The position numbers and the translations under genes were made by a program. Under the pieces are notes generated by a model, which was not told the origin of the DNA, did not search any database, and was given only the letters and a program-made list of their open reading frames with translations. From Mycolicibacterium setense (lineage in GTDB: Bacteria > Actinomycetota > Actinomycetes > Mycobacteriales > Mycobacteriaceae), in the NCBI RefSeq assembly GCF_000805385.1, contig NZ_JTJW01000006.1, positions 806,001-870,000 of the forward strand: DNA of 64,000 bases, read 5' to 3'. This document shows positions 1-8,614 of this stretch, piece after piece; the first letter of the stretch is position 1; each line of letters opens with the position of its first letter.

Positions 1-1516
1 GCTCGGTCAAACCTGTTTCGACCAGGCGGCCGCCGTCGAGCACGCTCACGTGATCGGCGATCTGCCGGACGAGGCTGAGATCGTGCGAGATGAACAGATA
101 GGTGAGCCCCAGTTCCTGCTGGAGTTGGATCAGCAGGTCCACCACCTGTGCCTGCACTTGGACGTCGAGCGCGGAGGTCGGCTCGTCGAGCACCAGGATC
201 CGTGGATGCAGTACCAATGCACGTGCCAGTCCCACCCGCTGCCGCTGACCCCCGGAGATCTCCCGCGGTTTCCGGTCGGCCAGACCGGCGGGCAACCCGA
301 CCCGGTCGAGAGCGGCGGCGACTTCTCGACGTTGTTGCGCGCGCGATCCGATGCGGTTGATCTTCAACGGCTCTGCGATTGCCTCCCCGATGGTGAACCG
401 GGGATCGAGCGCGGCCAGGGGATTCTGGTGCACCAACTGCAGCACCCGGGCCTGCGGGCGCTGCTGCGCGGGATGAAGTCGTGTCTGCGCGGCGCGCACC
501 GATCCGTTCACCCGAACCTCGCCCGAGTCGAATTCGGTGAGCCCGGCGAGCACTCTGGCCGCAGTGGTCTTGCCCGAACCGGATTCGCCGACCAGGGCGT
601 GAATGGATCCGGGCAGGACGTCGAACGATATGGCGTCCAGCGCCAGGGCATCGCCGTAGCGCTTCACCAGGCGGTCCACTCGCAAGATCGGCTCCGCGGT
701 AGCGGCGGGAGCGGTCCGGTCTGCGTACTTGTCCGGGGACAGGGCGGGGGCCGCGGCGATCAACTGCCGGGTGTAGTCGTCCTTCGGTGTGGTGAGCACG
801 CTTGCGGTACGCCCCGTTTCGCGAACGTCGCCGTCACGCAACACCACCACGGTGTCGCTGTGCTGCTCGGCCAGGGCCAGGTCATGAGTGATGAACAGGA
901 TGCCCAGCCCGTGTTCGACGCGCAACTCGTCGAGCAAGGTGAGAATGCGCTGCTGCACGGTGACGTCGAGGGCAGAGGTCGGCTCGTCGGCGATCAGCAG
1001 GCGCGGTTCGCCGGCGATCGCGATCGCGATCAACACGCGCTGCAACTGGCCGCCGGAAAGCTGATGCGGGTAATCGCCTGCCCGGCGCGCCGGGTCGGCG
1101 ATCCCGACGTGCTCGAGCAGCTCCACAGCCCGCCGGCGTGCGCCGGCGCGGTCGGCGATTCGGTGCACTCGCAGGACCTCGGCGATCTGGTCGCCGACCG
1201 GTTTCAACGGATCCAGTGACCCGAGCGGGTCCTGTGGCACGAAACCGATCGTGCCACCCCGCAGTTGGCGCCATTGGCGCTGCGGCAGGCGGGTGACCAC
1301 GCGTTCCTCGACGAGGATGTCTCCCGCTGTGACCCGGCCACCTGCAGGCAGCAGGCCCTGGGCGGTTCGCGCGATGGTCGATTTGCCCGATCCGGACTGG
1401 CCGACCAGTGCGACGATCTCACCGGCGCCCACGTCGAACGAGACCTGGCGCACCACGTCGCGGCCTGCGAACTCGACGGTGAGCCCGGAAATCGACAGTA
1501 GTACAGGGGAATTCAT
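1..1516 (-). CDS. Dipeptide/oligopeptide-type ABC transporter, fused double ATP-binding protein (3' end outside window)
   Basis: Energises import of a peptide-like or other small solute through the two permeases encoded just upstream. I read 505 codons leftward from an ATG that directly follows the permease stop (TGA then ATG, no gap). Two complete ABC cassettes are visible: the first has Walker A GQSGSGKST near residues 39-47 and signature LSGGQLQR; the second has GESGSGKTT and signature ISGGQRQR, followed by a LVLDEPTSALD-type Walker B. This DppD-DppF fusion layout is common in actinobacteria. The C-terminus runs off the window. No substrate-binding protein is in view; it may lie beyond the left edge. 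The transported solute cannot be read from the ATPase. Confidence 0.9.
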   Translation of the reverse strand, partial: MNSPVLLSISGLTVEFAGRDVVRQVSFDVGAGEIVALVGQSGSGKSTIARTAQGLLPAGGRVTAGDILVEERVVTRLPQRQWRQLRGGTIGFVPQDPLGSLDPLKPVGDQIAEVLRVHRIADRAGARRRAVELLEHVGIADPARRAGDYPHQLSGGQLQRVLIAIAIAGEPRLLIADEPTSALDVTVQQRILTLLDELRVEHGLGILFITHDLALAEQHSDTVVVLRDGDVRETGRTASVLTTPKDDYTRQLIAAAPALSPDKYADRTAPAATAEPILRVDRLVKRYGDALALDAISFDVLPGSIHALVGESGSGKTTAARVLAGLTEFDSGEVRVNGSVRAAQTRLHPAQQRPQARVLQLVHQNPLAALDPRFTIGEAIAEPLKINRIGSRAQQRREVAAALDRVGLPAGLADRKPREISGGQRQRVGLARALVLHPRILVLDEPTSALDVQVQAQVVDLLIQLQQELGLTYLFISHDLSLVRQIADHVSVLDGGRLVETGLTE

Positions 1517-2368
1517 TCAGCCGACCCTCTCTCGGATGATATGGGCGAGCCGGGACAGGCTCATGACGGTCAACACGATCGCCAGTGCCGGAAAGAACAC
1601 CAAGCCGGGGGAGGAGTTGATGTAGTTGCGGCCCTCTGAGATCAGCAGCCCCCATTCGGGTTCGGGTGGCTGCGCTCCGTAACCGAGGAAGCTCAGCGAC
1701 GCGATCGCCAGGATCGCGGCCCCGAACTGCAGGGCGGCCAGGGCCAGTACGGAGGAGTAGGAGTTGGGCAGGATGTGCCGGAACAACAGCGTGAGGTGGC
1801 CCGCGCCCAGGTGTGCGCTGGCCTCCACGAACGGCAGGTTCCGCACCGCCAGGACCTCTGATCGCGCCAGCCGGGCGAACACGGCGATGGATGAGATGCC
1901 CACGGCGATCGCCGCGTTCACGGTGCCGAACCCGAGAGCCATGATGATGGTGATCGACATCAGCAACGTCGGGATCGACAGCAGCACATCGATGATTCGG
2001 CCGACGATGCTGTCGGTGACACGACCGAAGTAGGCGGCCAGCAGTCCGAGGATCGTCCCCACCAGCAGTCCGATCAGCACGGCGATGAACGACCCGGCGA
2101 TGGTCGCCGCGGTCCCGGCGACCACCCGGCTGAACAGGTCACGGCCGATGTAGTCGGTGCCGAACGGGTGCGACAGGCTCGGCCCGGCGAGCGGCAGATC
2201 CGGATTCTCCTGCAGCGGATCGTAGGGGGCGATGGCCGCAGGGGCGATGATCATCGCCGCGACCAGCAGCAGTAGCAGCACAGGTGGGATGTCCCACGGG
2301 TTCACCCTGATCCGCCGGGACAGGCGGCGGGGGATCGGTACCGCGGACAGCGCGTCGGTCAGGATCAT
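1517..2368 (-). CDS. ABC transporter permease, DppC-like
   Basis: Integral membrane subunit of the peptide-type importer, 283 residues. It opens with a cytoplasmic basic stretch and one membrane helix, followed by the extracytoplasmic DPLQ...HPFGTDYIGRD segment typical of DppC/OppC. The BPD transport core follows, with the cytoplasmic loop EASAHLGAGHLTLLFRHILP (EAA-type loop contacting the ATPase). The ATG overlaps the stop of the upstream permease by 4 bases, and its own stop abuts the ATPase start, so the three genes are translationally coupled. The family assignment is clear; the substrate is not. Confidence 0.92.
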   Translation of the reverse strand: MILTDALSAVPIPRRLSRRIRVNPWDIPPVLLLLLVAAMIIAPAAIAPYDPLQENPDLPLAGPSLSHPFGTDYIGRDLFSRVVAGTAATIAGSFIAVLIGLLVGTILGLLAAYFGRVTDSIVGRIIDVLLSIPTLLMSITIIMALGFGTVNAAIAVGISSIAVFARLARSEVLAVRNLPFVEASAHLGAGHLTLLFRHILPNSYSSVLALAALQFGAAILAIASLSFLGYGAQPPEPEWGLLISEGRNYINSSPGLVFFPALAIVLTVMSLSRLAHIIRERVG

Positions 2369-3324
2369 GCGGGTACCACCGCGCCTCTCGGAGTGGACGA
2401 TCGCTCGATCCGGGGGTCGATCAGGGGATAGATCACATCGACCACGAGGTTGACGACGACGAACGTCACCGACACCGTGATGACCACCGCCTGGATGATC
2501 GGGGTGTCCTGATTGCGCACCGCGGTTTCGGTGAGATAGCCGATCCCGGTGCGGTTGAAGATCGTTTCGGTGATCACCGATCCGGCCAGCAGCTCGCCGA
2601 CCGTGATGGCCACGATGGTCACGGTCGGAATGGATCCGTTCTTGACCAGGTGGCCGAAGATCACCTGTTTGTCGTCAAGACCCTTGGCGCGCAGAACTTC
2701 CACATAGGGTTGGGCGGCCGCATTGCTCAGACCCTGGATCAGCACTTGCGCGATCGGCGCGGCGACCGGCAGCGCCAGCGGCAGCGCGGCCAGCACCGTC
2801 GAACGCAACCCTTCGTCGCGGACGGCCGAGACCCATCCCAAGCTGAACGACAACCATTGCAGCGCAAGTAGTCCGGTGACGAACACCGGGATCGACAGGA
2901 AGGCAGGCGGTAGGACCCGGGCGAACTCGCGCACCGGTGACCATGGCGCGAACACCGCGGCCAGGGCGATGGCGAATCCGAGTACCGCGGCCAGGATGAA
3001 CGCGACGACGGCCAATGCGAGCGTCGAGGGCAATGCATGCGCCATCAACCGCGCGACGGATTGTCCACTGTTGAGCGAGTACCCGAGGTCGCCCGTGAAC
3101 AGCCGCTGCACCGATACACCGAACTGGACGATGGCCGGATCGCTGAGCCGGTAATAGTCGCGCAATACCTGTGCGTCCGAATCGGACAGCGGATTTTCGG
3201 GGTTCGATATCTGTGTCTCGATCGGATCCCCTGGCAACACATTGAGAACGAAAAACACTGCGGTATACGCCAATACGATCACGATGATCGACTGGCCGAT
3301 CCGCCGCAGGGTGAAGTTGAACAC
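2365..3324 (-). CDS. ABC transporter permease, DppB-like
   Basis: First gene of the importer operon. It has an N-terminal FTLRRIGQSIIVIVLAY membrane helix, then the VLPGDPIETQ periplasmic motif and five further helices, with the EAA loop EVLRAKGLDDKQVIFGHLVK. This is the standard DppB order. I chose GTG at 3324 because it gives the short N-terminus usual for DppB. An upstream in-frame TTG at 3360 would add 12 residues with no family support. The divergent gap to the monooxygenase genes holds a perfect inverted repeat (3382-3408) that may be its operator. Confidence 0.9.
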   Translation of the reverse strand: MFNFTLRRIGQSIIVIVLAYTAVFFVLNVLPGDPIETQISNPENPLSDSDAQVLRDYYRLSDPAIVQFGVSVQRLFTGDLGYSLNSGQSVARLMAHALPSTLALAVVAFILAAVLGFAIALAAVFAPWSPVREFARVLPPAFLSIPVFVTGLLALQWLSFSLGWVSAVRDEGLRSTVLAALPLALPVAAPIAQVLIQGLSNAAAQPYVEVLRAKGLDDKQVIFGHLVKNGSIPTVTIVAITVGELLAGSVITETIFNRTGIGYLTETAVRNQDTPIIQAVVITVSVTFVVVNLVVDVIYPLIDPRIERSSTPRGAVVPA

Positions 3325-3381
3325 CCGCCGAACGCTAGGGCGACCGCGTGACGGCGGCAATCATTCGCACCTTTAAGAACT

Positions 3382-3408
3382 TTAAGCCGACCGTTCAGTT
3401 CGGCTTAA
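3382..3408. promoter_or_regulatory. Perfect 9-9-9 inverted repeat in divergent gap (candidate operator)
   Basis: TTAAGCCGA (3382-3390), a 9-nt spacer and TCGGCTTAA (3400-3408) form a perfect inverted repeat. It is midway between the DppB-like start and the first monooxygenase start. CTTTAAG occurs just to the left (3371-3377) and again overlapping the left arm (3380-3386). AT-rich symmetric arms in a short divergent gap look like a dimeric repressor or activator site serving both directions. No regulator gene is adjacent, so the protein is unknown. Confidence 0.5.
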
Positions 3409-3484
3409 CTGTCGCCCGGCCATTTTGGAGTACCCGTGATCGCAACCGTTGTCCTGAGCCGGTCGCTGGATCACGGTGGTGGGC

Positions 3485-4444
3485 ATGGGGGCAACACTCA
3501 CGATCGGAGTCGAGGTCGCCGGCGATGGTCTCGGCCGGCTCGACATCGGGGTCGCCGGTATCGCGGGTCTGGCCGGGCGGTTGGAGCAGGCCGGGGTCTC
3601 GTACTGGGTGATCGGCGCCGAACGTGGCGAGGGCAATGACGTCACGGCGGAAGGCGTCGACCCATCCCTGCTCGCGACGATCGCGGCGCGCCACACCAGC
3701 CACCTGGGGTTGGTCGTCGCGGCCGCCGCGCACCGGGACCATCCGTACAACCTGGCCCGGAGGCTGGTTTCGGTGGACCACGCCGCACATGGACGGGTCG
3801 GCTGGCTGGCGCTGGACTTCGATCACAGCATCGCGCTCAACTCGACCGTCGACACCTGGACCGGTGCGGGCCTCGACGCGGCGCATACCGACGACGCCAT
3901 CGTCGCGGTGCGGGCGTTGTGGCGAACCTGGCCACTGGACTCGGTGGTGGGGGATCTGAATGCCGGGGTGTTTTCCGACGTGTCGAGAATCCGCCGGGCC
4001 GACGTACACAACGCCTATGACATCGCCGGTCCGCTCAATGTGCCGGGATCGGAGCAGGGCGATCTGCCGGTGTGGCGGCAGGCCGGGCTCGACCGCGACG
4101 GTGCCGCCGAGGCCGCCGACTACCTGATCGTCGAGGACGGCGACCCGATCCCGGCGAAGGGCCGAGTCGTGGTACGGCTGCGCTCCGCCGCTGCGATCGT
4201 CACCGCGCTCGAGCGGATCGCCGGTCGATCCGACATTTCCGGGGTGCTGCTGCGGGCGGACCCATCGGAGCTGGACCACGTACTGCACGAGGTGCTGCCT
4301 GCCGCCCGTGAGCGGGGGCTGTTGAGCGACAAGAGGTCCGGGACATTGCGAGAACAACTCGGCGTGCCGGTGCCCACCGCGCCTGACCTGAGCAGCAATC
4401 CGACGGCATTCGAAACCGTACCCAACCCCGGAGGACGACTGTGA
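3485..4444 (+). CDS. Luciferase-like (LLM class) flavin-dependent oxidoreductase, divergent
   Basis: About 319 residues with the luciferase-like pattern: LTIGVEVAGDG at the start, then an ISO/condition segment EQAGVSYWVIGAERG, LATIAARHTSHLGLVVAAAA and a RLVSVDHAAHGRVGWLALDF strand-turn. These correspond to the TIM-barrel strands that hold FMN in this superfamily. It is weaker than its neighbour and lacks some typical residues, so it may be a degenerate partner subunit. ATG 3485 is preferred; two in-frame GTG codons lie just upstream (3476, 3479). It overlaps the next gene by 4 bases (GTGA), so the pair is co-translated. Substrate unknown. Confidence 0.8.
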   Translation: MGATLTIGVEVAGDGLGRLDIGVAGIAGLAGRLEQAGVSYWVIGAERGEGNDVTAEGVDPSLLATIAARHTSHLGLVVAAAAHRDHPYNLARRLVSVDHAAHGRVGWLALDFDHSIALNSTVDTWTGAGLDAAHTDDAIVAVRALWRTWPLDSVVGDLNAGVFSDVSRIRRADVHNAYDIAGPLNVPGSEQGDLPVWRQAGLDRDGAAEAADYLIVEDGDPIPAKGRVVVRLRSAAAIVTALERIAGRSDISGVLLRADPSELDHVLHEVLPAARERGLLSDKRSGTLREQLGVPVPTAPDLSSNPTAFETVPNPGGRL

Positions 4445-5751
4445 CGCAAACAGGCCACGTGATCCTGAACGTGAACGTGCTCAACCTCGGTATTCACACC
4501 GGCGCGTGGCGGCGCACCAGCGAGCCGCCGACCGCGTTCGCCGACCCCGGTTACTACGTGCGGATGGCGAAGCTCGCCGAGCGGGGAAAGCTGGACGCAC
4601 TGTTCCTGGCCGACGGTCCGGCGTTGCGTGAGCATCCCGCGCTGCGTCCGTCGCAGGCGCTGGAACCCAGCGTCATCCTGGCATCGGTGGCCGCCGAGAC
4701 CGAGCACCTGGGCCTGATCGGGACGTTGTCCTCCACCTTCAACGATCCGGTCGAGCTCGCGCATCGCCTGCTCACCCTCGACCAGCTCTCCGGTGGCCGC
4801 TTGGCCTGGAACATCGTCACGACGTATTCGGTTCCGGCCGGCGCCAACTTCGGTGTCGCCGACTATCCGGACCGGCACGTGAGGTATCGGCGGGCGGCCG
4901 AGTTCGTCGACGTGGTCCGTGCGCTGTGGCGCGACGCCGCCGACCCCGGCGGGCGCGGCATCGATCACCACGGCGAGTTCTTCACCGTGGTTGGCGGGCT
5001 CCCGCAGGGGCCGTCCCCACAGGGCCATCCGCTGCTGGTGCAGGCCGGCGGATCCCCGCAGGGGCGCGAGCTCGCCGGCCGCGTCGCCGATGCGGTGTTC
5101 AGCGCCGAACTCGACCTGGGCGCCGGAATCGACCACTACCGCTATGTGAAGGACGTCGCGGTCGCCTACGGTCGCAGGCGGCACGACGTCAAGATTCTGC
5201 CCGGCCTGATCACCACGATCGGTAGCACCACGGCCGAGGCTGAGCGCCGGTTCTCCGAGCAGAACGCCCTGCTGCCACCCGGCCACGACCTGGAGCGGCT
5301 GTCGCAGGTGCTCGGGGAGGATCTGGCCGACTATCCGTTGGACGCGCCGGTACCCGCGCATCTCCTCGGAGAGGTCGCCGATCCGGCGAAATTCGGTGCG
5401 TCCCTGGGGTTCCGGGAATCGGTGGTGCGGTTGATCGAGAGCCGTGAACTGACGCTGCGGCAGGCCGTGCGCGAGTTCAGCGGGGCCGGTCACCGCGTCA
5501 GCGTCGGGTCGCCGGTCGATGTGGCCGACACCATCGAGCGGTGGTTCCTGGCCGGTGCGGCCGACGGATTCAACCTGATGCCCGATGTGTTCCCCGACGG
5601 CCTGGAGATCTTCGTCGACGAGGTGGTGCCGCTGCTGCAGGCCCGCGGCTTGTTCCGCACCGAGTACGCGGAGTCGACCTTGCGCGAGAGATTCACCGGC
5701 CGTGCTCATTCCGGCGGCGTGCCGACCCTGGTGAGGGCCCGGCTCGCCTGA
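4441..5751 (+). CDS. FMNH2-dependent monooxygenase, NtaA/SnaA/DszA (DmoA) family
   Basis: A 436-residue LLM-class monooxygenase of the nitrilotriacetate / dimethylsulfide / dibenzothiophene-sulfone type. These use FMNH2 from a separate reductase to oxidise C-N or C-S compounds. Diagnostic stretches are GAWRRTSE near the N-terminus, KLAERGKLDALFLAD, LGLIGTLSSTFNDPVELAHR, LDQLSGGRLAWNIVTT and HPLLVQAGGSPQGRELAGR. Such genes often sit beside solute importers that bring in the substrate, as here with the divergent Dpp-type system. No flavin reductase is in the window, so electrons must come from elsewhere. Confidence 0.9.
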   Translation: MTQTGHVILNVNVLNLGIHTGAWRRTSEPPTAFADPGYYVRMAKLAERGKLDALFLADGPALREHPALRPSQALEPSVILASVAAETEHLGLIGTLSSTFNDPVELAHRLLTLDQLSGGRLAWNIVTTYSVPAGANFGVADYPDRHVRYRRAAEFVDVVRALWRDAADPGGRGIDHHGEFFTVVGGLPQGPSPQGHPLLVQAGGSPQGRELAGRVADAVFSAELDLGAGIDHYRYVKDVAVAYGRRRHDVKILPGLITTIGSTTAEAERRFSEQNALLPPGHDLERLSQVLGEDLADYPLDAPVPAHLLGEVADPAKFGASLGFRESVVRLIESRELTLRQAVREFSGAGHRVSVGSPVDVADTIERWFLAGAADGFNLMPDVFPDGLEIFVDEVVPLLQARGLFRTEYAESTLRERFTGRAHSGGVPTLVRARLA

Positions 5752-5789
5752 TCGTCTCGGGCGCGGTAGCACCCCGTAAGTTGATACCC

Positions 5790-6587
5790 GTGGATACACC
5801 GGTTGCCGTCGTCACAGGAGGAAGTCGCGGGGCTGGGCGCGGGATTGCCGTGGCCCTGATCGCGAAGGGCTGGCGGGTGTACGTCACCGGCCGCACTGTC
5901 ACCGATGCCGATGGCGGTATCCCGGTGCAGCTCGACCATTCCGATGACGCTGCCGTGGGGGAGCTGTTCGGGCGTATCGGCGAGCAGGAGGGTCATTTGG
6001 ACCTCCTGGTGAACAACGCCGCCGCGGTTCACGACGATCTGGTCAACCCGAAACCCTTCTGGGAGAAACCTCTTGAACTCGCCGACGTGCTCGACGTCGG
6101 GTTGCGGTCGTCGTACGTGGCGTCCTGGTATGCCGCGCCGCTGCTGCTGGCCGCCCACCACGGTCTGGTCGCGTTCACGTCGTCACCCGGATCGGTGGCC
6201 TATATGCATGGACCCGCCTACGGAGCTCAGAAGGCCGGTGTGGACAAGCTGGCCGCCGACATGGCGGTCGACTTCGCCGGCACCGGGGTGTCGACGGTGT
6301 CGATCTGGATGGGCATCCTGCTGACCGAGAAGTTCAAGGCGGCGTTCGCCGGGCATCCCGACGCGCTCGCCAAGACTGCGGAGCACGCCGAAACCCCCGA
6401 GTTCACCGGGTATCTGATCGACGCGCTGTATCGGGATCCGGAGCTGGCGCAGCTGTCCGGTCACACCGTGATCGGTGCCGAACTGGCGACCCGCTACGGC
6501 ATCACCGACGAAGGCGGGCGGGTGCCGCCGTCCCACCGCGACATGCTGGGGGCGCCGAGGGAACCCAGCTCGGCCATCGTCAGGTAG
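5790..6587 (+). CDS. SDR family oxidoreductase
   Basis: A 265-residue short-chain dehydrogenase/reductase. The N-terminal TGGSRGAGRGIA is the cofactor-binding glycine motif and LLVNNAA is the NNAG-type motif. The catalytic Tyr-x3-Lys appears as YGAQK, with Ser residues in FTSSPGS upstream. A late loop (GILLTEKFK) follows the active site. GTG 5790 starts the protein right at the first beta strand; a TTG at 5781 is also in frame. It lies 38 bases after the monooxygenase and shares its direction, so it may act on the same substrate. Its stop abuts the stop of the convergent dehydrogenase. Confidence 0.85.
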   Translation: MDTPVAVVTGGSRGAGRGIAVALIAKGWRVYVTGRTVTDADGGIPVQLDHSDDAAVGELFGRIGEQEGHLDLLVNNAAAVHDDLVNPKPFWEKPLELADVLDVGLRSSYVASWYAAPLLLAAHHGLVAFTSSPGSVAYMHGPAYGAQKAGVDKLAADMAVDFAGTGVSTVSIWMGILLTEKFKAAFAGHPDALAKTAEHAETPEFTGYLIDALYRDPELAQLSGHTVIGAELATRYGITDEGGRVPPSHRDMLGAPREPSSAIVR

Positions 6588-7655
6588 TCAGCGCCGCCGA
6601 AAACCGGTGTGGCTGCGGATCAGTGGCAGCGTCGCGAGCGTGGCGAAACCGGGCTCGGCGTCACATACCTCGGGTACCGCGTTGAGGACCTGCATCGCCG
6701 TGGCGACGTTGGCCGCCCGGACGTGCTCGGCCATTGTGGCCTCGCGGGTGAAGCTGGCCAGGCTGACGAAGTGGGCCTGCATGGACGGATCGCCTTCGAT
6801 GCTCAGCGTCCAGCCATGCTTGGGCCGCGGCCAATGATCGGGGTACTCGTTGCCGACGGTCCACAGCGTCTCGATCTCGATCAGCGGTTCGCCGTCACGC
6901 ACTCCCACCCAGTTCCAGCGCTGCCCGGCAGTGGTCCCGGCGGCCAGCACGTGGTCGAAGATCTGGTGATCGTGGCGGGCGGCGACGGCGTCCACCGAGG
7001 TGGTGACCTCGTCGATGTCGGCGCCGAGCGCGTCGGCCAGCAGCCACACCTGCTGGGAGAAGATCTCGTTGTTGAACGCCAGGAACTCGGTGGCGTCCAC
7101 CCCGATGTCGGAGACCGGCTGCCCGAACGACATGTTGTCGAACGTGATGTGGGTGCTGTCGTAATCCGACCAGTCGGCACGTTCCTGCAGCGTGATCTTG
7201 TCGATCGTGCGGCTCATGCCCGACAGCACCAACGGCAACGCACCCGAGAGATTGCCCGGATTGAGCCCACTGCCGTGCACCGTCGTCCCACCAGCTGCGC
7301 AGGCCGTCAGCAACCGGTCCCGGTCGGCTTCGGGCAGACGCCGCGGGTGGAACAGGAACGCCGTGGTGACCACATTCTTGCCGCTGGCCAGGATCGCGCA
7401 GACGTCATCCAGGCTGGTGATGCGCGGCGTGTAGACGACACAGTCGGCGTCCAGCGCGAGGATCGCGTCGACGTCGGTGGTGGCAATGACACCGACCGGA
7501 GCCCGGCCCAGCAGTTCACCCGCGTCTTGTCCGTTCTTGTCCTCCGAGTACACCCGGACCCCGGCCAGCTCCAGGTCAGGGCGGTCGTCGAGGATCGCCC
7601 CCATCGTCTCCACGCCCACCGCGCCCGTGCCCCATTGAATTACCCTGTATGCCAT
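6588..7655 (-). CDS. DapB-fold NAD(P)-dependent dehydrogenase (amine/diaminopentanoate dehydrogenase-like)
   Basis: A 355-residue protein starting MAYRVIQWGTGAVG, a Rossmann nucleotide-binding start. It continues with GKNVVTTAFLFHP and GTTVHGSGLNPGNLSGALPL, the pattern of the dihydrodipicolinate-reductase-like family common in mycobacteria and related to 2,4-diaminopentanoate dehydrogenase. ATG 7655 is chosen because it starts the first beta strand and lies 8 bases after the stop of the upstream lipoprotein gene. Its place as last gene of an osmoprotectant importer operon suggests it acts on the imported quaternary amine or a derivative, but this is inference. Confidence 0.8.
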   Translation of the reverse strand: MAYRVIQWGTGAVGVETMGAILDDRPDLELAGVRVYSEDKNGQDAGELLGRAPVGVIATTDVDAILALDADCVVYTPRITSLDDVCAILASGKNVVTTAFLFHPRRLPEADRDRLLTACAAGGTTVHGSGLNPGNLSGALPLVLSGMSRTIDKITLQERADWSDYDSTHITFDNMSFGQPVSDIGVDATEFLAFNNEIFSQQVWLLADALGADIDEVTTSVDAVAARHDHQIFDHVLAAGTTAGQRWNWVGVRDGEPLIEIETLWTVGNEYPDHWPRPKHGWTLSIEGDPSMQAHFVSLASFTREATMAEHVRAANVATAMQVLNAVPEVCDAEPGFATLATLPLIRSHTGFRRR

Positions 7656-7663
7656 ACGTTTTC

Positions 7664-8614
7664 CTATGTCAGCAGCCGTTGCTCGATCAGCCAATCGCGC
7701 GCGACGATGGCCGGGTCGTCTCCGTCGCTGTCCACCTTCGCGTTGAGCATCATCATGGTCTCGTTGGTGAGCCGTGGATTGAGCTGGGCGAAGATCTCGG
7801 CGAGCTCGGGATGGGCGTCGAGCAGATCGGTGGCAATGACCTCGGTGAGGTTGTACAGCGGGAAGAACTGCTTGTCGTCCTCCAGCACCCGCAGATTCAG
7901 GGTGGGGATGCGGCCGTCGGTGGTGAAGACCTCGCCGAAGTTGCAGTCACCGTTGGCGGTTGCGGTGTAGATGACGCCGGTGTCCAGGTGGGTCACCCGG
8001 CCCAGGTCGCCGCGGGTCAGCCCGTAGGTCTGCAGCATGGGCACGAATCCGTCGTTGCGGTTGGCGAATTCGCTCTCTACACAGAACGTAAGGTCGTGCC
8101 GGGGGAGTCGGCTGAGGTCGGAGAGCTTGGTCACCCCGAGCCGCTGCGCTTCCGATTCGCGGATCGCGAAGGCATACGTGTTGTTCATCGGTGCCGGCGG
8201 CAACCAGGTCAGGTTGTTGGCCTTGTCTGCCTCGTCGACGGCCTGCCATTGGGCCACCGGATCCTTGATGGGTTGCTCGTTGCCCATGTAGTTGATCCAG
8301 CCGGTGCCGGTGTATTCCGGTGAGACATTCGCGGTGCCGTCCAGCATCGCCTGGCGCACACCGAAACTGCCCGGGGTGTTGGTCATGTTGGTGACATCCG
8401 CGCCTGCCGCGTTGAGGATGATCGACACCATGTTGCCCAGGATCAGCTGCTCGGTGAAATCCTTGGCGGTGACCGTGATCGGCACGCCCTCCAGCGAGTC
8501 GTAATGCTGGATGGTCCCCGGTTTCGCTTCGAGCACCGCGCCGCTCGCCGACCGCAGCCCACACCCCGTTACCAGGAGCGCGAAGACCAAGGTGAGAAGC
8601 AGACGCCCTCGCAT
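7664..8614 (-). CDS. Osmoprotectant (glycine betaine/choline-type) ABC transporter substrate-binding lipoprotein
   Basis: A 316-residue secreted lipoprotein with a basic start, a hydrophobic h-region and the lipobox LVTGC, so it should be anchored to the outer face of the membrane. The body reads as an OpuAC/ProX-type binding domain: ITVTAKDFTEQLILGNM, GTANVSPEYTGTGWINYMG and NGDCNFGEVFTTDGRIP are typical of OsmF/OpuCC-like proteins. It captures a quaternary amine for the two permeases and the CBS-containing ATPase encoded upstream. The start overlaps the preceding permease stop by one base (TGATG). Confidence 0.9.
   Translation of the reverse strand: MRGRLLLTLVFALLVTGCGLRSASGAVLEAKPGTIQHYDSLEGVPITVTAKDFTEQLILGNMVSIILNAAGADVTNMTNTPGSFGVRQAMLDGTANVSPEYTGTGWINYMGNEQPIKDPVAQWQAVDEADKANNLTWLPPAPMNNTYAFAIRESEAQRLGVTKLSDLSRLPRHDLTFCVESEFANRNDGFVPMLQTYGLTRGDLGRVTHLDTGVIYTATANGDCNFGEVFTTDGRIPTLNLRVLEDDKQFFPLYNLTEVIATDLLDAHPELAEIFAQLNPRLTNETMMMLNAKVDSDGDDPAIVARDWLIEQRLLT

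Noticed and set aside
50..1219. Plus-strand frame at the left edge
   Set aside because: The minus strand here encodes a double ABC ATPase with all motifs.
4120..5799. Minus-strand frame of about 559 codons opposite the monooxygenases
   Set aside because: The plus strand encodes intact LLM proteins; no motif on the minus strand.
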